Positions 31,801-42,583 of a DNA stretch of 64,000 nucleotides are shown piece by piece. Source of the stretch: Bombus terrestris. Its lineage: Eukaryota; Arthropoda; Insecta; Hymenoptera; Apidae. Position numbers and translations under genes: made by a program. The DNA lies in assembly GCF_910591885.1 (NCBI RefSeq), contig NC_063285.1, forward strand, positions 1,860,001 through 1,924,000, in the 5' to 3' direction. A model generated the notes under the pieces. That model saw only the letters and a list, made by a program, of their open reading frames with translations. It was not told where the DNA came from and searched no databases. Position 1 is the stretch's first letter. Every line of letters begins with the position of its first letter.

Positions 31801-33057
31801 TTTTGTGTCGGGGCGTATTAATTTATCCATGATGAGTGTTAATAGCGATAGCAAATTGTTTATTTGCTCTGATTGTTTCTCTATTAGCTTTTCAAGTCTA
31901 GAGACGTTGTCTGTATTAGGTGAGATGGGGGCACTATTTTGGGGAGTATCCCTGTGGCTATTTGGTGTATTTCGAGTGCCTTGTACCGCTTGGGCATAGG
32001 AGTTTGAGGGAGTGGTGAGTTTGATAGGGCTGGGTGTTTGATTGGTTGGGGGGATTGGGGTAAAGGTGAATTTCGGCGAGCTGGGTGTTTGGTAATTTAC
32101 CTCTTTTGTTCTAAGTTTGGGGTACTTGTTTGAGTACAGAGTTTTGTAGGCTGAGCAGCCTTTGTAGTTGGCAGGATGATCACCTTGACAGTGGATGCAC
32201 TTCGCTGGGGTTTCCGGTGATTTCCTGCATTGGTCGGTGGGGTGTGTTCCTGCACATTTGACGCAGCGGAAGGTATGGTTGCAGTATTTCTGCGTGTGCC
32301 CGTATCTTTGGCACCTTTTGCATTGCACTATCTCCTTTTTGGTTTGCGGTGGTTCGAGTTTTACGATGGCGTTCATTAGGCGGCTGATGTTGTAGATTTC
32401 CTTGTTGTTGGGTTTCTGTTTTAAATCCATGAAAGATAGGGATAGCGGGTCTTTTGTGACTCTATGCCTTATGTTGCTGACATTGGTGACTTCGTGGCCG
32501 AGTTTCGATAGTTCTATTTTTAGTTCGTCGATGTCTGCGGAGTGGTGGATGTTTCGTAGCACCACCCGAAAAGGTCTTTCTTCTTTGAGTTGGTAGGTGT
32601 GGAAATTGGCGTTCAGGGTCTTAAGTGTCTTGGTGAGCTTCCTGTAGGCTTCTGGATTCGTCGGCAGGATTTTTACTTGGTTGTTGGTTATCTTCAGGTT
32701 GTAGTCCTCCTTGGAGATATCTCTCTCTAAGGACTTGATCATTGTCTGGATGTCGATGACATCATTAACAAATATTGGTGGGAGAGGGGGGCTTCTCTGT
32801 GCTTGTTGGTTTGGTGGCGGGCCTGCGATTTCCATGGCGTCGTTTGAGGATTCTAGTATTGCGAACCTATTGTGGGTGTTGATTTGTGTTGTTTGCTGTT
32901 GGTTTGAGTTTATGTTTGGTGATTCAATTTTGCGTTTTTTCGCCTTATTGGCGTCGTTGGCGCATGGGGATCTGCTGCACTTCTGCCACGGGGGGAGTAG
33001 TGCGGGGTAGTTGTAAGTTTGCGTGGGCGAGCCTGGTGGTGATTGCTGGGCCATCAT
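31798..33057 (-). CDS. jockey LINE ORF1 (gag-like RNA-binding protein)
   Basis: A 419-residue open frame. The N-terminal third is Gln/Asn/Pro-rich and low-complexity. The middle resembles the conserved jockey ORF1 core (ERPFRVVLRNIHHSADIDEL, LPTNPEAYRKLTKTLK). The C-terminal half has three CCHC-type zinc knuckles: CKRCQRYGHTQKYC, CVKCAGTHPTDQC and CIHCQGDHPANYKGC. A Pro-rich tail and a short coiled-coil-like end (LEKLIEKQSEQINNLLSLL) follow. The protein binds LINE RNA to form the transposition particle. The frame is unbroken. It overlaps or abuts the start of ORF2. Confidence 0.85.
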   Translation of the reverse strand: MMAQQSPPGSPTQTYNYPALLPPWQKCSRSPCANDANKAKKRKIESPNINSNQQQTTQINTHNRFAILESSNDAMEIAGPPPNQQAQRSPPLPPIFVNDVIDIQTMIKSLERDISKEDYNLKITNNQVKILPTNPEAYRKLTKTLKTLNANFHTYQLKEERPFRVVLRNIHHSADIDELKIELSKLGHEVTNVSNIRHRVTKDPLSLSFMDLKQKPNNKEIYNISRLMNAIVKLEPPQTKKEIVQCKRCQRYGHTQKYCNHTFRCVKCAGTHPTDQCRKSPETPAKCIHCQGDHPANYKGCSAYKTLYSNKYPKLRTKEVNYQTPSSPKFTFTPIPPTNQTPSPIKLTTPSNSYAQAVQGTRNTPNSHRDTPQNSAPISPNTDNVSRLEKLIEKQSEQINNLLSLLTLIMDKLIRPDTK

Positions 33058-33357
33058 CGAGCTAGCTATTTCAATATAAATAACTAGTCGTGTGGCTATG
33101 AGGCAAGGTTCGGGTAGGGGTTAGATGCGTAGGCTTTTCTTCTCTCTGGCGGATAGGAGACACTTGGGAGGATTGGAGCACGTTGTGTTCACTTTCGACG
33201 GTTGGGTGACACGTGTTGCTTTCGAACTTCACTGGGCACTAGAGACACGTCTGCACGCTTCGGCACTCAACAGCGAACTGACTAGAGAAGATGTAGAGTT
33301 TTTCTAGCAATGAGACTCACTGCAACAATTTGTATTATTACACATTACTCCATAAAA

Positions 33358-33446
33358 TGACTTTTTTATTCTTGATTTTTATCATATTTTAGCTTTAATA
33401 ATCACCCCTTAAATTTTTTTTACATCTGTAGTCGAACATCCTGTAT
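33358..33446. repeat. solitary terminal repeat of the 18957-19657 transposon family
   Basis: TTTTTATTCTTGATTTTTAT, AGCTTTAATAATCACCCCTT, ACATCTGTAGTCGAACATCC and TGTATA match the right arm of the element at 18957-19657. No opposite arm is found within 1 kb. The block lies just upstream of the jockey element's 5' end, which may have interrupted or replaced the rest. Confidence 0.65.
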
Positions 33447-34917
33447 ATAACTCGTTCAGAATAAGGCGCTTGGAACGAATGTAGCTTTCATTTTTATTGG
33501 TTTGGGTAGCCTCAATCATAAAAATAGATATGCGTGTCAGCTAAAAACTTTGTATCTACAAATAAGACCATGAGGCATCGTGTGATGGTGAGCGAGTTAG
33601 CGGAATAATGCTCTTGCTGCTCTGCAGTCTCAAATATAATTTTCTGAGCAACAAATAGTACAGCATATTCCATATTCTTTTGTGCAAAACGGTGTTGGCA
33701 TATCCTATGACTAAATATGAGGGAAAAAATGTTGTGTTAATCCATTTCTAAAAAGTTAGAACACAAACGCGAAACAACCGATTAATTTTTCGTTCGATAA
33801 AAGATATAGTATCCTCGTTATATTACAAACTTCTCATTGATTTCTTTATATTGATTCCTGACGTACATTAAATCATGTTACATAAATTTCTTCGTTTACA
33901 ATTAAAAATCACAATTAAAAATCTGGTTGAACCAAAGAATTACTCGACGTTGTTGAGGTGCGACATTGTTGGTACTCGTTGCCTGTTATATTTAAACGAA
34001 AATTTCGCTAATTTCGCATCATCATTACAACTTTTTGATAAAAAGTTTATAAGCCTATGTTTATATGATTCTTTTATTCTTAATTATGGAATATGCTGGC
34101 AATGTTTTACGATGAGTGAATAGAATACTCTATATTACATGTGTACATATGTGTGTTGAACATTTTGGCTCTACTTAACAAGTAATGTGTTATTGAACGT
34201 TTTGTCTGTCATTCGGACAAATGTGAATGCTAAGGCAAAACGACTGACGTCTACATAAACATTTTGTAGTGTAAAGTTAAATTGTTTATCATTTATCTAG
34301 TATTTCTATATATTAACCTTTTTTGCCGTTTTCATATTTACAAATAATTTGATATCACATAAATGATCTGTATATATACATATAGAAGCATTATTATGAC
34401 TAAGAACACGCGAAGCAATTTTTAAAGAAGTAATAGGCTCTTTTAACTGTTTCTTAACTGTACACACAGGGTAGTCGACGAAAGTCGACAAAAAGACGTT
34501 GAGATTACCAAATCAATTTTATAGAAATTAGTCACACTACTATTACAAAATAGATTTCAATTGCAAACTGTTGATTACATATACAAATAGCCAAGTTCAT
34601 GTTGATTGAAAATATTACAATGTTGATTGAAAAAAATTACAACAAAATAATTTTCCAATATCTATGTAAATATCCATGCTTCTCTCTTCCCCTCTTTCTA
34701 AGTAAGACAACAAGTAATTTAAAATATTAGCTTTTGTTACAGCCATTACAATAGAAATTTGCTAATAATTGGATTGAGTATTTTTATGCAAATTCATCTT
34801 TTTGAGAATATAGATAGGGAGGAAAATTCTTTTATCACATTATACGCACTTTATGTAATTTTACACTTTAAAATTTCCTATGAATACCTAATATGGTCAT
34901 CTACTGAGAATATTCAA
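33447..34917. other. AT-rich stretch, nothing recognised
   Basis: The open frame at 33875-34123 has no known domain. I looked here for upstream exons of the SET/MYND gene (MYND cysteines, a SET NHSC motif) and did not find any I could support. Confidence 0.4.
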
Positions 34918-35372
34918 TATACGGGATGAAGGTAACCGGAACCACTTCGATCACTGTGCATGTCATGATTTTAGTGACAAATTTTTCAGATATAAGTTGG
35001 TTTCAAAGATGCACAGAAGGTCAAGTTTTGTTTTTTGTGAACTGCTCGAATTCAAGTTACTATTTTTAGAGGTATCGCAGTGGCTACAGTTATGCCACTT
35101 ATAAACTAATGTATTTTTATATGAATAGGTTAATTCTTTTCTATATAGGATTATGAGTTGGATCGACTAACATAATAAAAAGTATATGATTTTATTTAAA
35201 AAGATAGATCTGACCTTCATATGTATTTTCGCATTCTCCTACAAAGACACTAATCGCGTCAAATTCTGTCCTCTTTGCAACCATTCAACTTTTATCTGAA
35301 ATACTTTTCACTAAAATAGTGAAGATGTAGTGATCGAAGTGGTTCCAGCTGTATGACCTGTTCGTGTATGTA
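34918..35372. mobile_element. 450-bp MITE with TIRs of about 130 bp
   Basis: The left arm (CGGAACCACTTCGATCACTG, GATTTTAGTGACAAATTTTT, CAGATATAAGTTGG) and the right arm (CAACTTTTATCTGAAATACT, TTTCACTAAAATAGTGAAGA, AGTGATCGAAGTGGTTCCAG) are inverted. The outer ends ATACGGGATGA / ACCTGTTCGTGT are weaker. The ends resemble the TA-CAGG type seen at 18957-19657, but the sequence is a different family. No coding sequence is present. Confidence 0.7.
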
Positions 35373-35648
35373 TATACATACATTTATGCTAAGGGACTGT
35401 TTCTTGTGTGTACTTGTACCTCTCATAGGTGAAAATAAATCAACGGTGTAAAGGATCACTTACGATGGTAGAATTAAAAATTTTCGCGCGAGATTAAGAA
35501 ATTATGTGCCTGTTTCTGTAAGCAATTCAGCTATCGAGTATAAGGCGATGTGACCAATTCGTCAAAAATCGTGTCGAATAAATTGTCTGTTCTTAGCCTA
35601 AATCTTCTAGATAAATGCAACTGTATGAATTTGTATGAAATATTTTAG

Positions 35649-35805
35649 GAGACCACATTTCTATATGTTATACGGATCCATTGTGGGGTACTGCAAACAG
35701 AAGACACCATCTTCTTAAAACAAAATTTTTTGAATGTACTTGTGATCGATGCAAGGATCCCACAGAATTTGGAACAATGTTTAATGCTTTAAAGTGCAAT
35801 CGAAT
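35649..35805 (+). CDS. internal exon of an SMYD/msta-like SET-MYND gene
   Basis: A 157-nt exon bounded by a 3' splice site (TATTTTAG, ends 35648) and a consensus 5' site (GTAAGT at 35806). Its one clean frame encodes GDHISICYTDPLWGTANRRH, then KTKFFECTCDRCKDPTEFGT and ALKCNRM. This is the end of a SET domain and the post-SET Cys cluster (C-x-C-x2-C) of the arthropod SMYD/msta methyltransferase-like group. The split last codon (AT plus G) joins in phase to the exon at 58708, whose Cys-rich start continues the zinc-binding region. Upstream exons with the MYND finger and SET core are not seen. Substrate and function of these proteins are poorly defined. Confidence 0.65.
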
Positions 35806-36109
35806 GTAAGTTAAGTTAAAAATTAAGTCTTATAGAAATTATTATGAAAACGAAGAATGGATTACTATAAATAAAAATATTTTCCCACTTTACAATATTG
35901 TACAGAACTGATGCAAGTACAGTAGAGTCTTCTTTATGCGAATTTATAAGCAGATATACTCTTCGGATAATGGAATTTTCTGATACTATAACAATCATTA
36001 TTCTCGTGTAAAATTTCATTTATTTCAAATACAAATTAAGATTAATCGATAGCTTCTCTAAATATTGAATATCAATATCTTTTTGACTGCTAAGTCACGT
36101 AATTCTTTC
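35806..36109. other. start of the long host intron
   Basis: AT-rich sequence with no recognisable element lies between the 5' splice site and the jockey relic. Confidence 0.4.
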
Positions 36110-37893
36110 AACATAAGTAATTACATCGCAGCGGAAGACTTCACACACATACAAAGCACACGCTATAGGATTCAAGAATTAACACACCTCGAAGTAGAAC
36201 ACTAGAAACATTTACTAGAACTAGTGATCTCAACATATTATTCACAGGAAGACCAACACACTGGCAGACGGATCTAAACAAAATTCCTGACTTGCTTAAT
36301 TTTGCAGGTATAAAAGGAGTAAACGCAAACAAATTAAAAGTAAGATGGGAGCTTGGCTCCCATCATACACCGTTAATAATACAATACGCAAGCAAACTAA
36401 TACTTTATAACAAATCAGAGTCGCTTTGCAATAGAAGCATCAAATGGCAAACATAAAGAACTAATCAAGAGCGAAATCAACTGCAATATTCCATTGAAAA
36501 CACCTGAACGCATCGAACAGGCAGTAACAACATTGACAGAAATTATGCAAGAAGCAGCAGGGGCAACTATTACTTATAAACCAAAAGAAACCAAACATCC
36601 TTGACAAAATCAGAGAAAAAAGGAAAGCGAAAGTAAAATGGCAAAAACATAGAACATGTGAAAACAAAAAACATCTATACAAACTTGCAAAGGAAATAAA
36701 AAGTAAAATAAAAGATCATAATAGTAACGAATTCTCAAAATTCATAGAAACACTCTCAGTGGAAAGCCACGAACAAAATAAAGAAGCCAATAAAAATAAT
36801 CCCAGCAATTAGAAAAGCAGATAACATATGGGCCTGAAGCAACGAAGAGCAAGCTACAGGATTGTTCAACCACCTTTGTAACACATTTACTCTATATAAT
36901 ATTAACAACAGTAAAACCAAATATCATTGAGACGAAGATGCGCAAAATACTAGTAGCTCAACTGACAAGCACCGTACCATACCTAATACAACAGTTCAAG
37001 AAATGAGAATCATAATGAAGAAAACAAAAAACAATAAAGCATCAGGAGTCGACCCAATCTATGGTAAAATCTTGAAAAACCTTCCCCCAAAAGCAATACG
37101 TTTAATCATAATAATGTTCAATGCAATTTTAAGAATTCAATACTTTCCTAATCTATGGAAGTTAGCACAGATCATAATGTTAGTTAAACCAGGCAAAAAC
37201 CCACACCAAACTGTATCTTACAGAGCAATATCACTACTTCCAGTGTTTTCCAAAATAGTAGAGAAAATAATATAACCAACAATAGAACAAGAAAAATTAA
37301 TACCAGATTACCAATTTGGATTCAGAAAAAAACACTCCACGATAGAGCAAAAGGCACAGGCTCGTCAACGAAATTTTACCAGCAATAGAAAGGAAACAAT
37401 ACTGTACAGGCTCCTTCATGGGCATTGCGAAAGCATTTGACAAAGTGAACCATGAAAGCCTCTTACAAACAATCAAAAAACACTTCCCGGAATAAATCCA
37501 CCACTTACTCAAATCATACCCAAGCAACAGAACCTTTATAGTAAAAATAAAGGATGTATATTCTGAAGTAAAAGACGCTGCCTGAAGGCAGGGGTACCGC
37601 AAGGAAGCGTCTTAGGCCCAATATTATACACACTATACACGGCCGGCATACCAACAACTACCAACAGCAAAATACAGACATTCGCGGACAACACGGCTGT
37701 GCTAGTCAGGCATACTAATCCAGCAACAGTAGCTACATTACTACAAGAGCACATCACAAAAATAGAAAAGTGGCTACAAGATAAACAAATAAAAGCAAAC
37801 CTCAATAAATGCCACCATATTACATTTACACTAAGAAAACAGAAACCACCAAATATCCAATTGACTGGCACGCACATAACACAAACAAGGCAA
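36110..37893 (+). pseudogene. jockey-type LINE ORF2 relic
   Basis: On the plus strand, a decayed endonuclease end (GRPTHWQTDLNKIPDLLNFA, LGSHHTPLII) leads to the linker (KLAKEIKSKIKDHN). The longest open RT block follows (37003-37275: NNKASGVDPIYGKILKN, SYRAISLLPVFSKIVEKI). After frame changes come YQFGFRKKHSTIEQK, AGVPQGSVLGPILY and the catalytic box as FADNTAVL, in which the second Asp is replaced by Asn. Homology stops abruptly at a TTAA (37893-37896). Fragments of the same ORF lie at 7748-7832 and 8383-8430. Confidence 0.82.
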
Positions 37894-38015
37894 GTTAACA
37901 CGTTGACGCCGGCGCCGATATTCAGGGTTTTCTCTATGATGTGGCGCCCGACTGCACGGTCTGCTTCGTACGGCTGCGCAGCGCCAGATTAGACTGTTCA
38001 GCACTGTTAATTTAT
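37893..38015. mobile_element. possible short TTAA element end
   Basis: LINE homology ends at TTAACACGTTGACGCCGGCG. This resembles the piggyBac-like terminus TTAACACTTAGCCAACCGGC seen at 38680. A weak inverted counterpart, CTGTTCAGCACTGTTAA, ends at about 38015. The piece is GC-rich and non-coding. Confidence 0.3.
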
Positions 38016-38679
38016 AGCAAAATTACAAAAGCTATACGATTCCTGTTGGGTTCAATGAATTCCGTGGACTTCAACTAATACATTGATATAGAATAGTTTG
38101 GCAATATCAATTTGCAGATATCTATAAATATTAAGTAAAGCTGATGGGACCAACTTTGACCCTAATTTTGGAGTACTCTTTTCGATTTTTCTCAAACAGT
38201 AGAGATCTGACGCGAATTCCGACTATTGCAACGTATACCAAACAGTGCAAATAAACCAACTACTTTGCATCATTAGTCTACATCCACCTTGAGCGGTAAT
38301 ATTGTTCAAGGGGCGCAACCTCAAGATAACAGTTGCGCCTGACTCATCGCCGTCTAATTGATAGGTCGCAACAAGTTCTGTATCAAATTCTTACAATTAG
38401 CAGTCACTAAATTGAATTAAGGAAAGAATACATTGTATACGAACACCAATACAATATGTACATGCCTGAAACAGAAAAGGGCACCTATTACTGAGAAGTA
38501 TCATGTTGGAATAGCAGAACGTTCGAATAGTACTGTATTCGGATAACGGATGTTCAGATAAAGAAGGCTCTACTGTAATAGAATTTAGAAAAGGAAGCAC
38601 AATTTCGTAATTGTTTCTATATTCGCGGAGATATAGAGGATGTTTCAAACTATTACATTATATTTCGAATATAAATCTT
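38016..38679. other. unassigned stretch
   Basis: No gene, LINE or TIR that I can name. The open frame on the minus strand (38397-38648) lacks known domains. Confidence 0.4.
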
Positions 38680-39227
38680 TTAACACTTAGCCAACCGGCG
38701 CGCGTCACAATGAATTATACGTTTCCACCGCGCATTTTTCCAAGTATCGAGGACCAATATTCAGTACATAAGTAACAAAAAGGTCTAAAAATTATTTAAG
38801 TAATTAATTATATTTTGTGGTAATGATTTTATTTAACGATTTCACATATTGTTTATGCAATACATCATGTTTAAAAGTATAAAAAAATATAGGTAATATT
38901 AAAAACGTTCAAGACGATTAAAGATAAATAACACAACTTGAACGTGAAATTAAAAATTCATAATGCATTTTAATATTTTTCTACAATGTAGTATCGTTCG
39001 ATCATAACTCTATTTAGTCATAACGGATAGTGTAACTTTTTAATTAATTTTAACACCACTAAATTGGCGTATTTTGTTATATACTGTACATTATAAAAGC
39101 AGAAAAAGTGGCGCAATTAATTGGGAACAATTCCAGGTAAACAATAACTGATAATAACAGCGAAAAAATAAAACACGTTGCTAAAGCCAAAAAGGGAGGT
39201 CTCCCTATTCGGTTGCCTAAGTGTTAA
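38680..39227. mobile_element. piggyBac-like MITE, TTAA flanked
   Basis: The left end TTAACACTTAGCCAACCG and the right end CGGTTGCCTAAGTGTTAA are inverted repeats with two differences in 18, each starting with TTAA. The 548-bp interior is AT-rich and non-coding. A truncated relative is at 7675-7967, sharing both the terminus and about 80 bp of interior. Confidence 0.75.
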
Positions 39228-39620
39228 AAAGCTTGTATCATACAATTTCATGGTTACGGGAAATGCTTACAAAATTATTTATCTCAAAGTTTAACTTGTG
39301 ATGCATATATCAATACTTTATCCTTATTTGATGTAAGAACAAATGTTTGTATTTGTAAAATGTATCCGAAGTATGCCACAGATATATCCGGAAAATATTT
39401 CACATCACACACTTCTTGACCGACGTCTGTGTTTCGCTATTTCAATTTGTTATATCCCAGTTAATATTTTTTATTACTATGATATCTTCTTCTATCTGCC
39501 AACAAAACAAATATTACTAACAAACGAGGAAGATCGCTTTGATATAACTGATCAAAATGTAACATACGAGTTAAGAGAATGCGAAGATTAGAGATTCGGG
39601 TCAGATCATTGTTTTCCTTT

Positions 39621-40180
39621 TTAAGGGGGTATTTTAGTCTAGAGGTATGAATTTCGAGCGATTTTTGAAGCTCTGTACAAACGAAACAAAAAATATTTTT
39701 GCTATCCATTTTTTTATGATTTGTATCTTGATATTTTAAGATTACATAAAAAATTAACCGAAAAAGACTAAAAATTCACAAAGTTATGAGCTGGCAAAGT
39801 GGAGGTCCAAAGAAAGGGTGTCCTGGCGTGCATGATATCGACCCTTCTGGTCGTCTGAAACAAAAAAGCTGAACGGATTCTTAATTAGAATAGATTCGAC
39901 TATAGTATGAACCTTGGAAGAGTCAACAAATTATTTTTTCACAAAATGGCGGCCGTTTGAAAATAATTTTCCTTTTTGGCATGTTTTTTGGCAATTCCGA
40001 ATTTTTTTAAAATAGTAAAATTAAAAATTTTAATCCGACCATGGTTGAGGCGATAGAAAAATATATAAAGAATATTCGCACCAAATTTCAAATAAATCGA
40101 TTTATTGGAACTTGAGATATCGTGCATGTCAACTTGAAAAAAGTAATTTTGAGAAAAACGCGTTTAAAGTTTTGAGACAA
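39621..40180. repeat. possible DNA-transposon fragment starting at TTAA
   Basis: TTAAGGGGGTATTTTAGTCT starts the segment. It continues with motifs common in non-autonomous DNA transposons (AAAATGGCGGCCGTTTGAAA, GAGAAAAACGCGTTTAAAGT) and ends where jockey 5' UTR sequence begins. No matching right end was found. The stretch before it (39228-39620) holds only short open frames. Confidence 0.3.
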
Positions 40181-40185
40181 GTTTA

Positions 40186-40273
40186 CTCGGTCAACAGTCC
40201 TACCCAAGCAGCCGAGATAAACGGACGTGCGAAACAGTGCTTCAGTGAAAGTGCGGCAAGTGGGAAAAGAAAC
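40186..40273 (+). repeat. jockey LINE 5' UTR piece left of LINE copy A
   Basis: CTCGGTCAAC...GAGATAAACGGACGTGCG and CAGTGCTTCAGTGAAAGTG resemble the 5' UTR start of the jockey copy at 47860-48300 (CTCGGGCAACCGAGGTAAAC, AGACGTGTG, CTCCAGTGAAGTG; minus strand). It ends in AAGTGGGAAAAGAAAC, the left target sequence of LINE copy A. The rest of this jockey copy appears to lie beyond LINE B at 48301-49525. Confidence 0.6.
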
Positions 40274-40738
40274 AAACTTTGGGGATGGCGGTAAGCAGAA
40301 CGGACACGTGCACGTCGCTCCGTAGGCATAACCGAAATATCTGGGTATATTAAAGAATTCGGGCGGAAAGTGCACGAAAGTGAAGTTTCTAGTGCTCCGG
40401 AATGAGTGGGAACACAAGAGATAGGTGAGCTCGCTGGTATAAAAGCGAGAGAAACGATTGAAAGTGCTGTGTGTGAAAAGTGTGGTTAGGGGCAGAGCGG
40501 GGGCCATCTTGGGTCGCGCGACCGAAGCGGCACCGTGCGGGCTACCTGGGTAACCAAGGAGTGGTGGAGAGCGCCCCCGTGGAGGGCCAGTCAAAACTCC
40601 CCGCGTCGAACAGACACGAATCGCATACACGCGGAAGTATACAGTGGGATTATACGACGACCGGCTAAGTCGAAGGACATCCATCTCAAACATACATATA
40701 TTATATATATATATGTATATTAAGACACAAACACAATA

Positions 40739-42583
40739 ATGGACAAGTACTGTAAGTCGAGTAAACTTACGGCTCAGGGGGTTTCGGAGCTTCCAGGCCC
40801 CGTCGGGGATTCGAATAGCGTCCCAGGCTCGACCCGACGGTCACCCAACGACTGGACGAACGGCGAGGGGAAGGTCGATCCCAGGGCCTCCCCTCGTTCG
40901 GTAAACACGACCGGGGACCAAGAAACATCCGCAGTTGTCACAGAGGAAAAGACGTGCACGAAAAGCACTAGAAGATACCTCGAATTTGATGAAGACATCG
41001 CGGGAATCATCGAGGATGTCGAGATGCCAATGCAGGCACTCAAGGATAAGACACCACCCACCGAAAAGGCGACCCGAATCGCCAAGGAAAAAATCTTCAA
41101 AGGTGACAAGATCACCAGATATATGAGAAAGTCCCCAGTGGAGGGGAGCGAGTGCAAGAAAACGAGAAGCCTGGCCAGGAGCCAGCCGAGGGCAACGAGG
41201 GACGAAGCGGCCAGCACCTCGGAGCTAGACACACCGGCGGAAATGTCGGACAGCGGCAGCGAAGCGGCGGCACCAAGGGAATGTCTCAGGAGGAAGGCCA
41301 TGGCGAACAGAGCAACGGCCGAGACCGAAGGCAACGACGAGGACAGTATCGTCATTAAGATGAGCGAATGGAAGGCGATGACGGAAATCATCACAGAAGT
41401 CTTCCGCGAAATCCAATACATAGGTAGCAGACTCTACCTCATGAGCAAAAAGGATACCGACATCAAGAAAAGGAGGGACGCCATCAGTAAAAAAGCGATC
41501 AAGCTCCACTCGATGTTGGACGAGATGAGGCTCAAGAGGAACGCGAGGACAGTCGCGGCCACCAGGATGACCACCCCTCCGGGGAGGAGTGAGGAGAAGG
41601 AAGGAAAAAGGAAGGAGATATCGGCCGTCGAGGGGAAGGGCGACACCAAGAGAAAGAGACCAACGACCGTGGAGGCCTCATACGCAGGAGCCTGTGCCGG
41701 CAACAGCTCGGCAAAAGCGACTACGGAATGCACGGACAGCGATGTAATGGAAGACTGGATCCCTGTCCGCGGAAGGAGAGGAAAAGGAACAGACACGCCG
41801 ACGGTGGTCAGGAAGGCGAACGCAGGAAGGGTGGCATTGGACAAGCCAAAGAGGCCGGAGGGACCGAAGAGGATACGTAACAGACCCGAAGCCATCCTCG
41901 TCAAAGGAGGGCAGGACAAGGAGTGGTTCCAGGTCTACAAAGACGTGATGGGGGAAAGGGAGACCCTAAAAGAGAGCTGTGGGATTAGGAGGACCAGAAC
42001 AGGTGACATCCTGATCGAGCTGAAAGCAGGTAGCAACGCCAAAAAGACCGCGGCGGATATGAACACGGCGCTAAGAGGCAAGGTGAGAGCGCTACCAATG
42101 CGCGACAAGACCTCCGTAGAGATCAGGGATATAGACCCGCTCGTAGGCAAGGAAGAACTAGCCAGGGAGATAGTAGAGCAACTGGGCGTAAGCGTCATCA
42201 CTGAGGTCGAAGTAAAGACCATAAAAATGGCGCCGTGGGGCACCCAATCGGCAATAGTGACGATACCGAAAGCCTACCTGGCCAAAGAGGGGGTGAGCCG
42301 GAAGATCAGAACCAGCTTGACGATAGCCTCGATAAAGGCACTACCCAATGTGGTAAAGTGCTTCAGATGTCACATGTTTGGGCATGTCGCGAACAAGTGC
42401 ACGGCGATAAGCCCTGGAAAGGAGATTTGCAGGAAGTGCGGAGCCAAAGACCACACGATAGCTGCCTGCGTCAACGCACCCTGCTGCTCCATCTGCAGCA
42501 AGGAGAAAGGAGTGAAATTTGACCACGTAACCGGATCCCTGGCTTGTCCAGAATGTAGAAGGCGGTTGAAAGCGAGTAAATGA
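40739..42583 (+). CDS. R1-clade LINE ORF1, copy A
   Basis: A 614-residue open frame. The N-terminal half is charged and low-complexity, rich in Lys/Arg/Glu/Thr. The middle (about residues 380-500) has the conserved ORF1 core with GIRRTRTGDILIELKAGSNA. The C-terminal end carries three CCHC-type knuckles: CFRCHMFGHVANKC, CRKCGAKDHTIAAC and a longer Cys/His cluster ending GSLACPECRRRL. It likely binds the LINE RNA. It is one codon shorter than copy B (a Val lost just before the first knuckle). Its stop codon overlaps the ORF2 start as ATGA (42580-42583). Confidence 0.88.
   Translation: MDKYCKSSKLTAQGVSELPGPVGDSNSVPGSTRRSPNDWTNGEGKVDPRASPRSVNTTGDQETSAVVTEEKTCTKSTRRYLEFDEDIAGIIEDVEMPMQALKDKTPPTEKATRIAKEKIFKGDKITRYMRKSPVEGSECKKTRSLARSQPRATRDEAASTSELDTPAEMSDSGSEAAAPRECLRRKAMANRATAETEGNDEDSIVIKMSEWKAMTEIITEVFREIQYIGSRLYLMSKKDTDIKKRRDAISKKAIKLHSMLDEMRLKRNARTVAATRMTTPPGRSEEKEGKRKEISAVEGKGDTKRKRPTTVEASYAGACAGNSSAKATTECTDSDVMEDWIPVRGRRGKGTDTPTVVRKANAGRVALDKPKRPEGPKRIRNRPEAILVKGGQDKEWFQVYKDVMGERETLKESCGIRRTRTGDILIELKAGSNAKKTAADMNTALRGKVRALPMRDKTSVEIRDIDPLVGKEELAREIVEQLGVSVITEVEVKTIKMAPWGTQSAIVTIPKAYLAKEGVSRKIRTSLTIASIKALPNVVKCFRCHMFGHVANKCTAISPGKEICRKCGAKDHTIAACVNAPCCSICSKEKGVKFDHVTGSLACPECRRRLKASK

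Larger units (their letters stand above)
29048..33306 (-). mobile_element. nearly full-length jockey-clade LINE
   Basis: A non-LTR retrotransposon on the minus strand: 5' UTR (about 33058-33306), ORF1 (31798-33057), ORF2 (about 29155-31800), short 3' UTR and a tail, seen as T11 at 29048-29058 on the plus strand. Order and motifs match jockey-type elements. ORF1 is intact but ORF2 carries in-frame stops and later frameshifts, so this copy could not move by itself. It is the most complete single LINE outside the R1-clade pair. Confidence 0.85.

Noticed and set aside
33875..34123. Possible upstream exon of the SET/MYND gene
   Set aside because: The frame lacks MYND cysteines, SET motifs and consistent splice sites in phase with the exon at 35649.
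40774..41421. A 215-codon minus-strand open frame opposite LINE ORF1 (and its twin at 54044-54691)
   Set aside because: It mirrors the ORF1 codon pattern, is hydrophobic low-complexity, and appears only because the opposite strand is a long, GC-rich coding frame.
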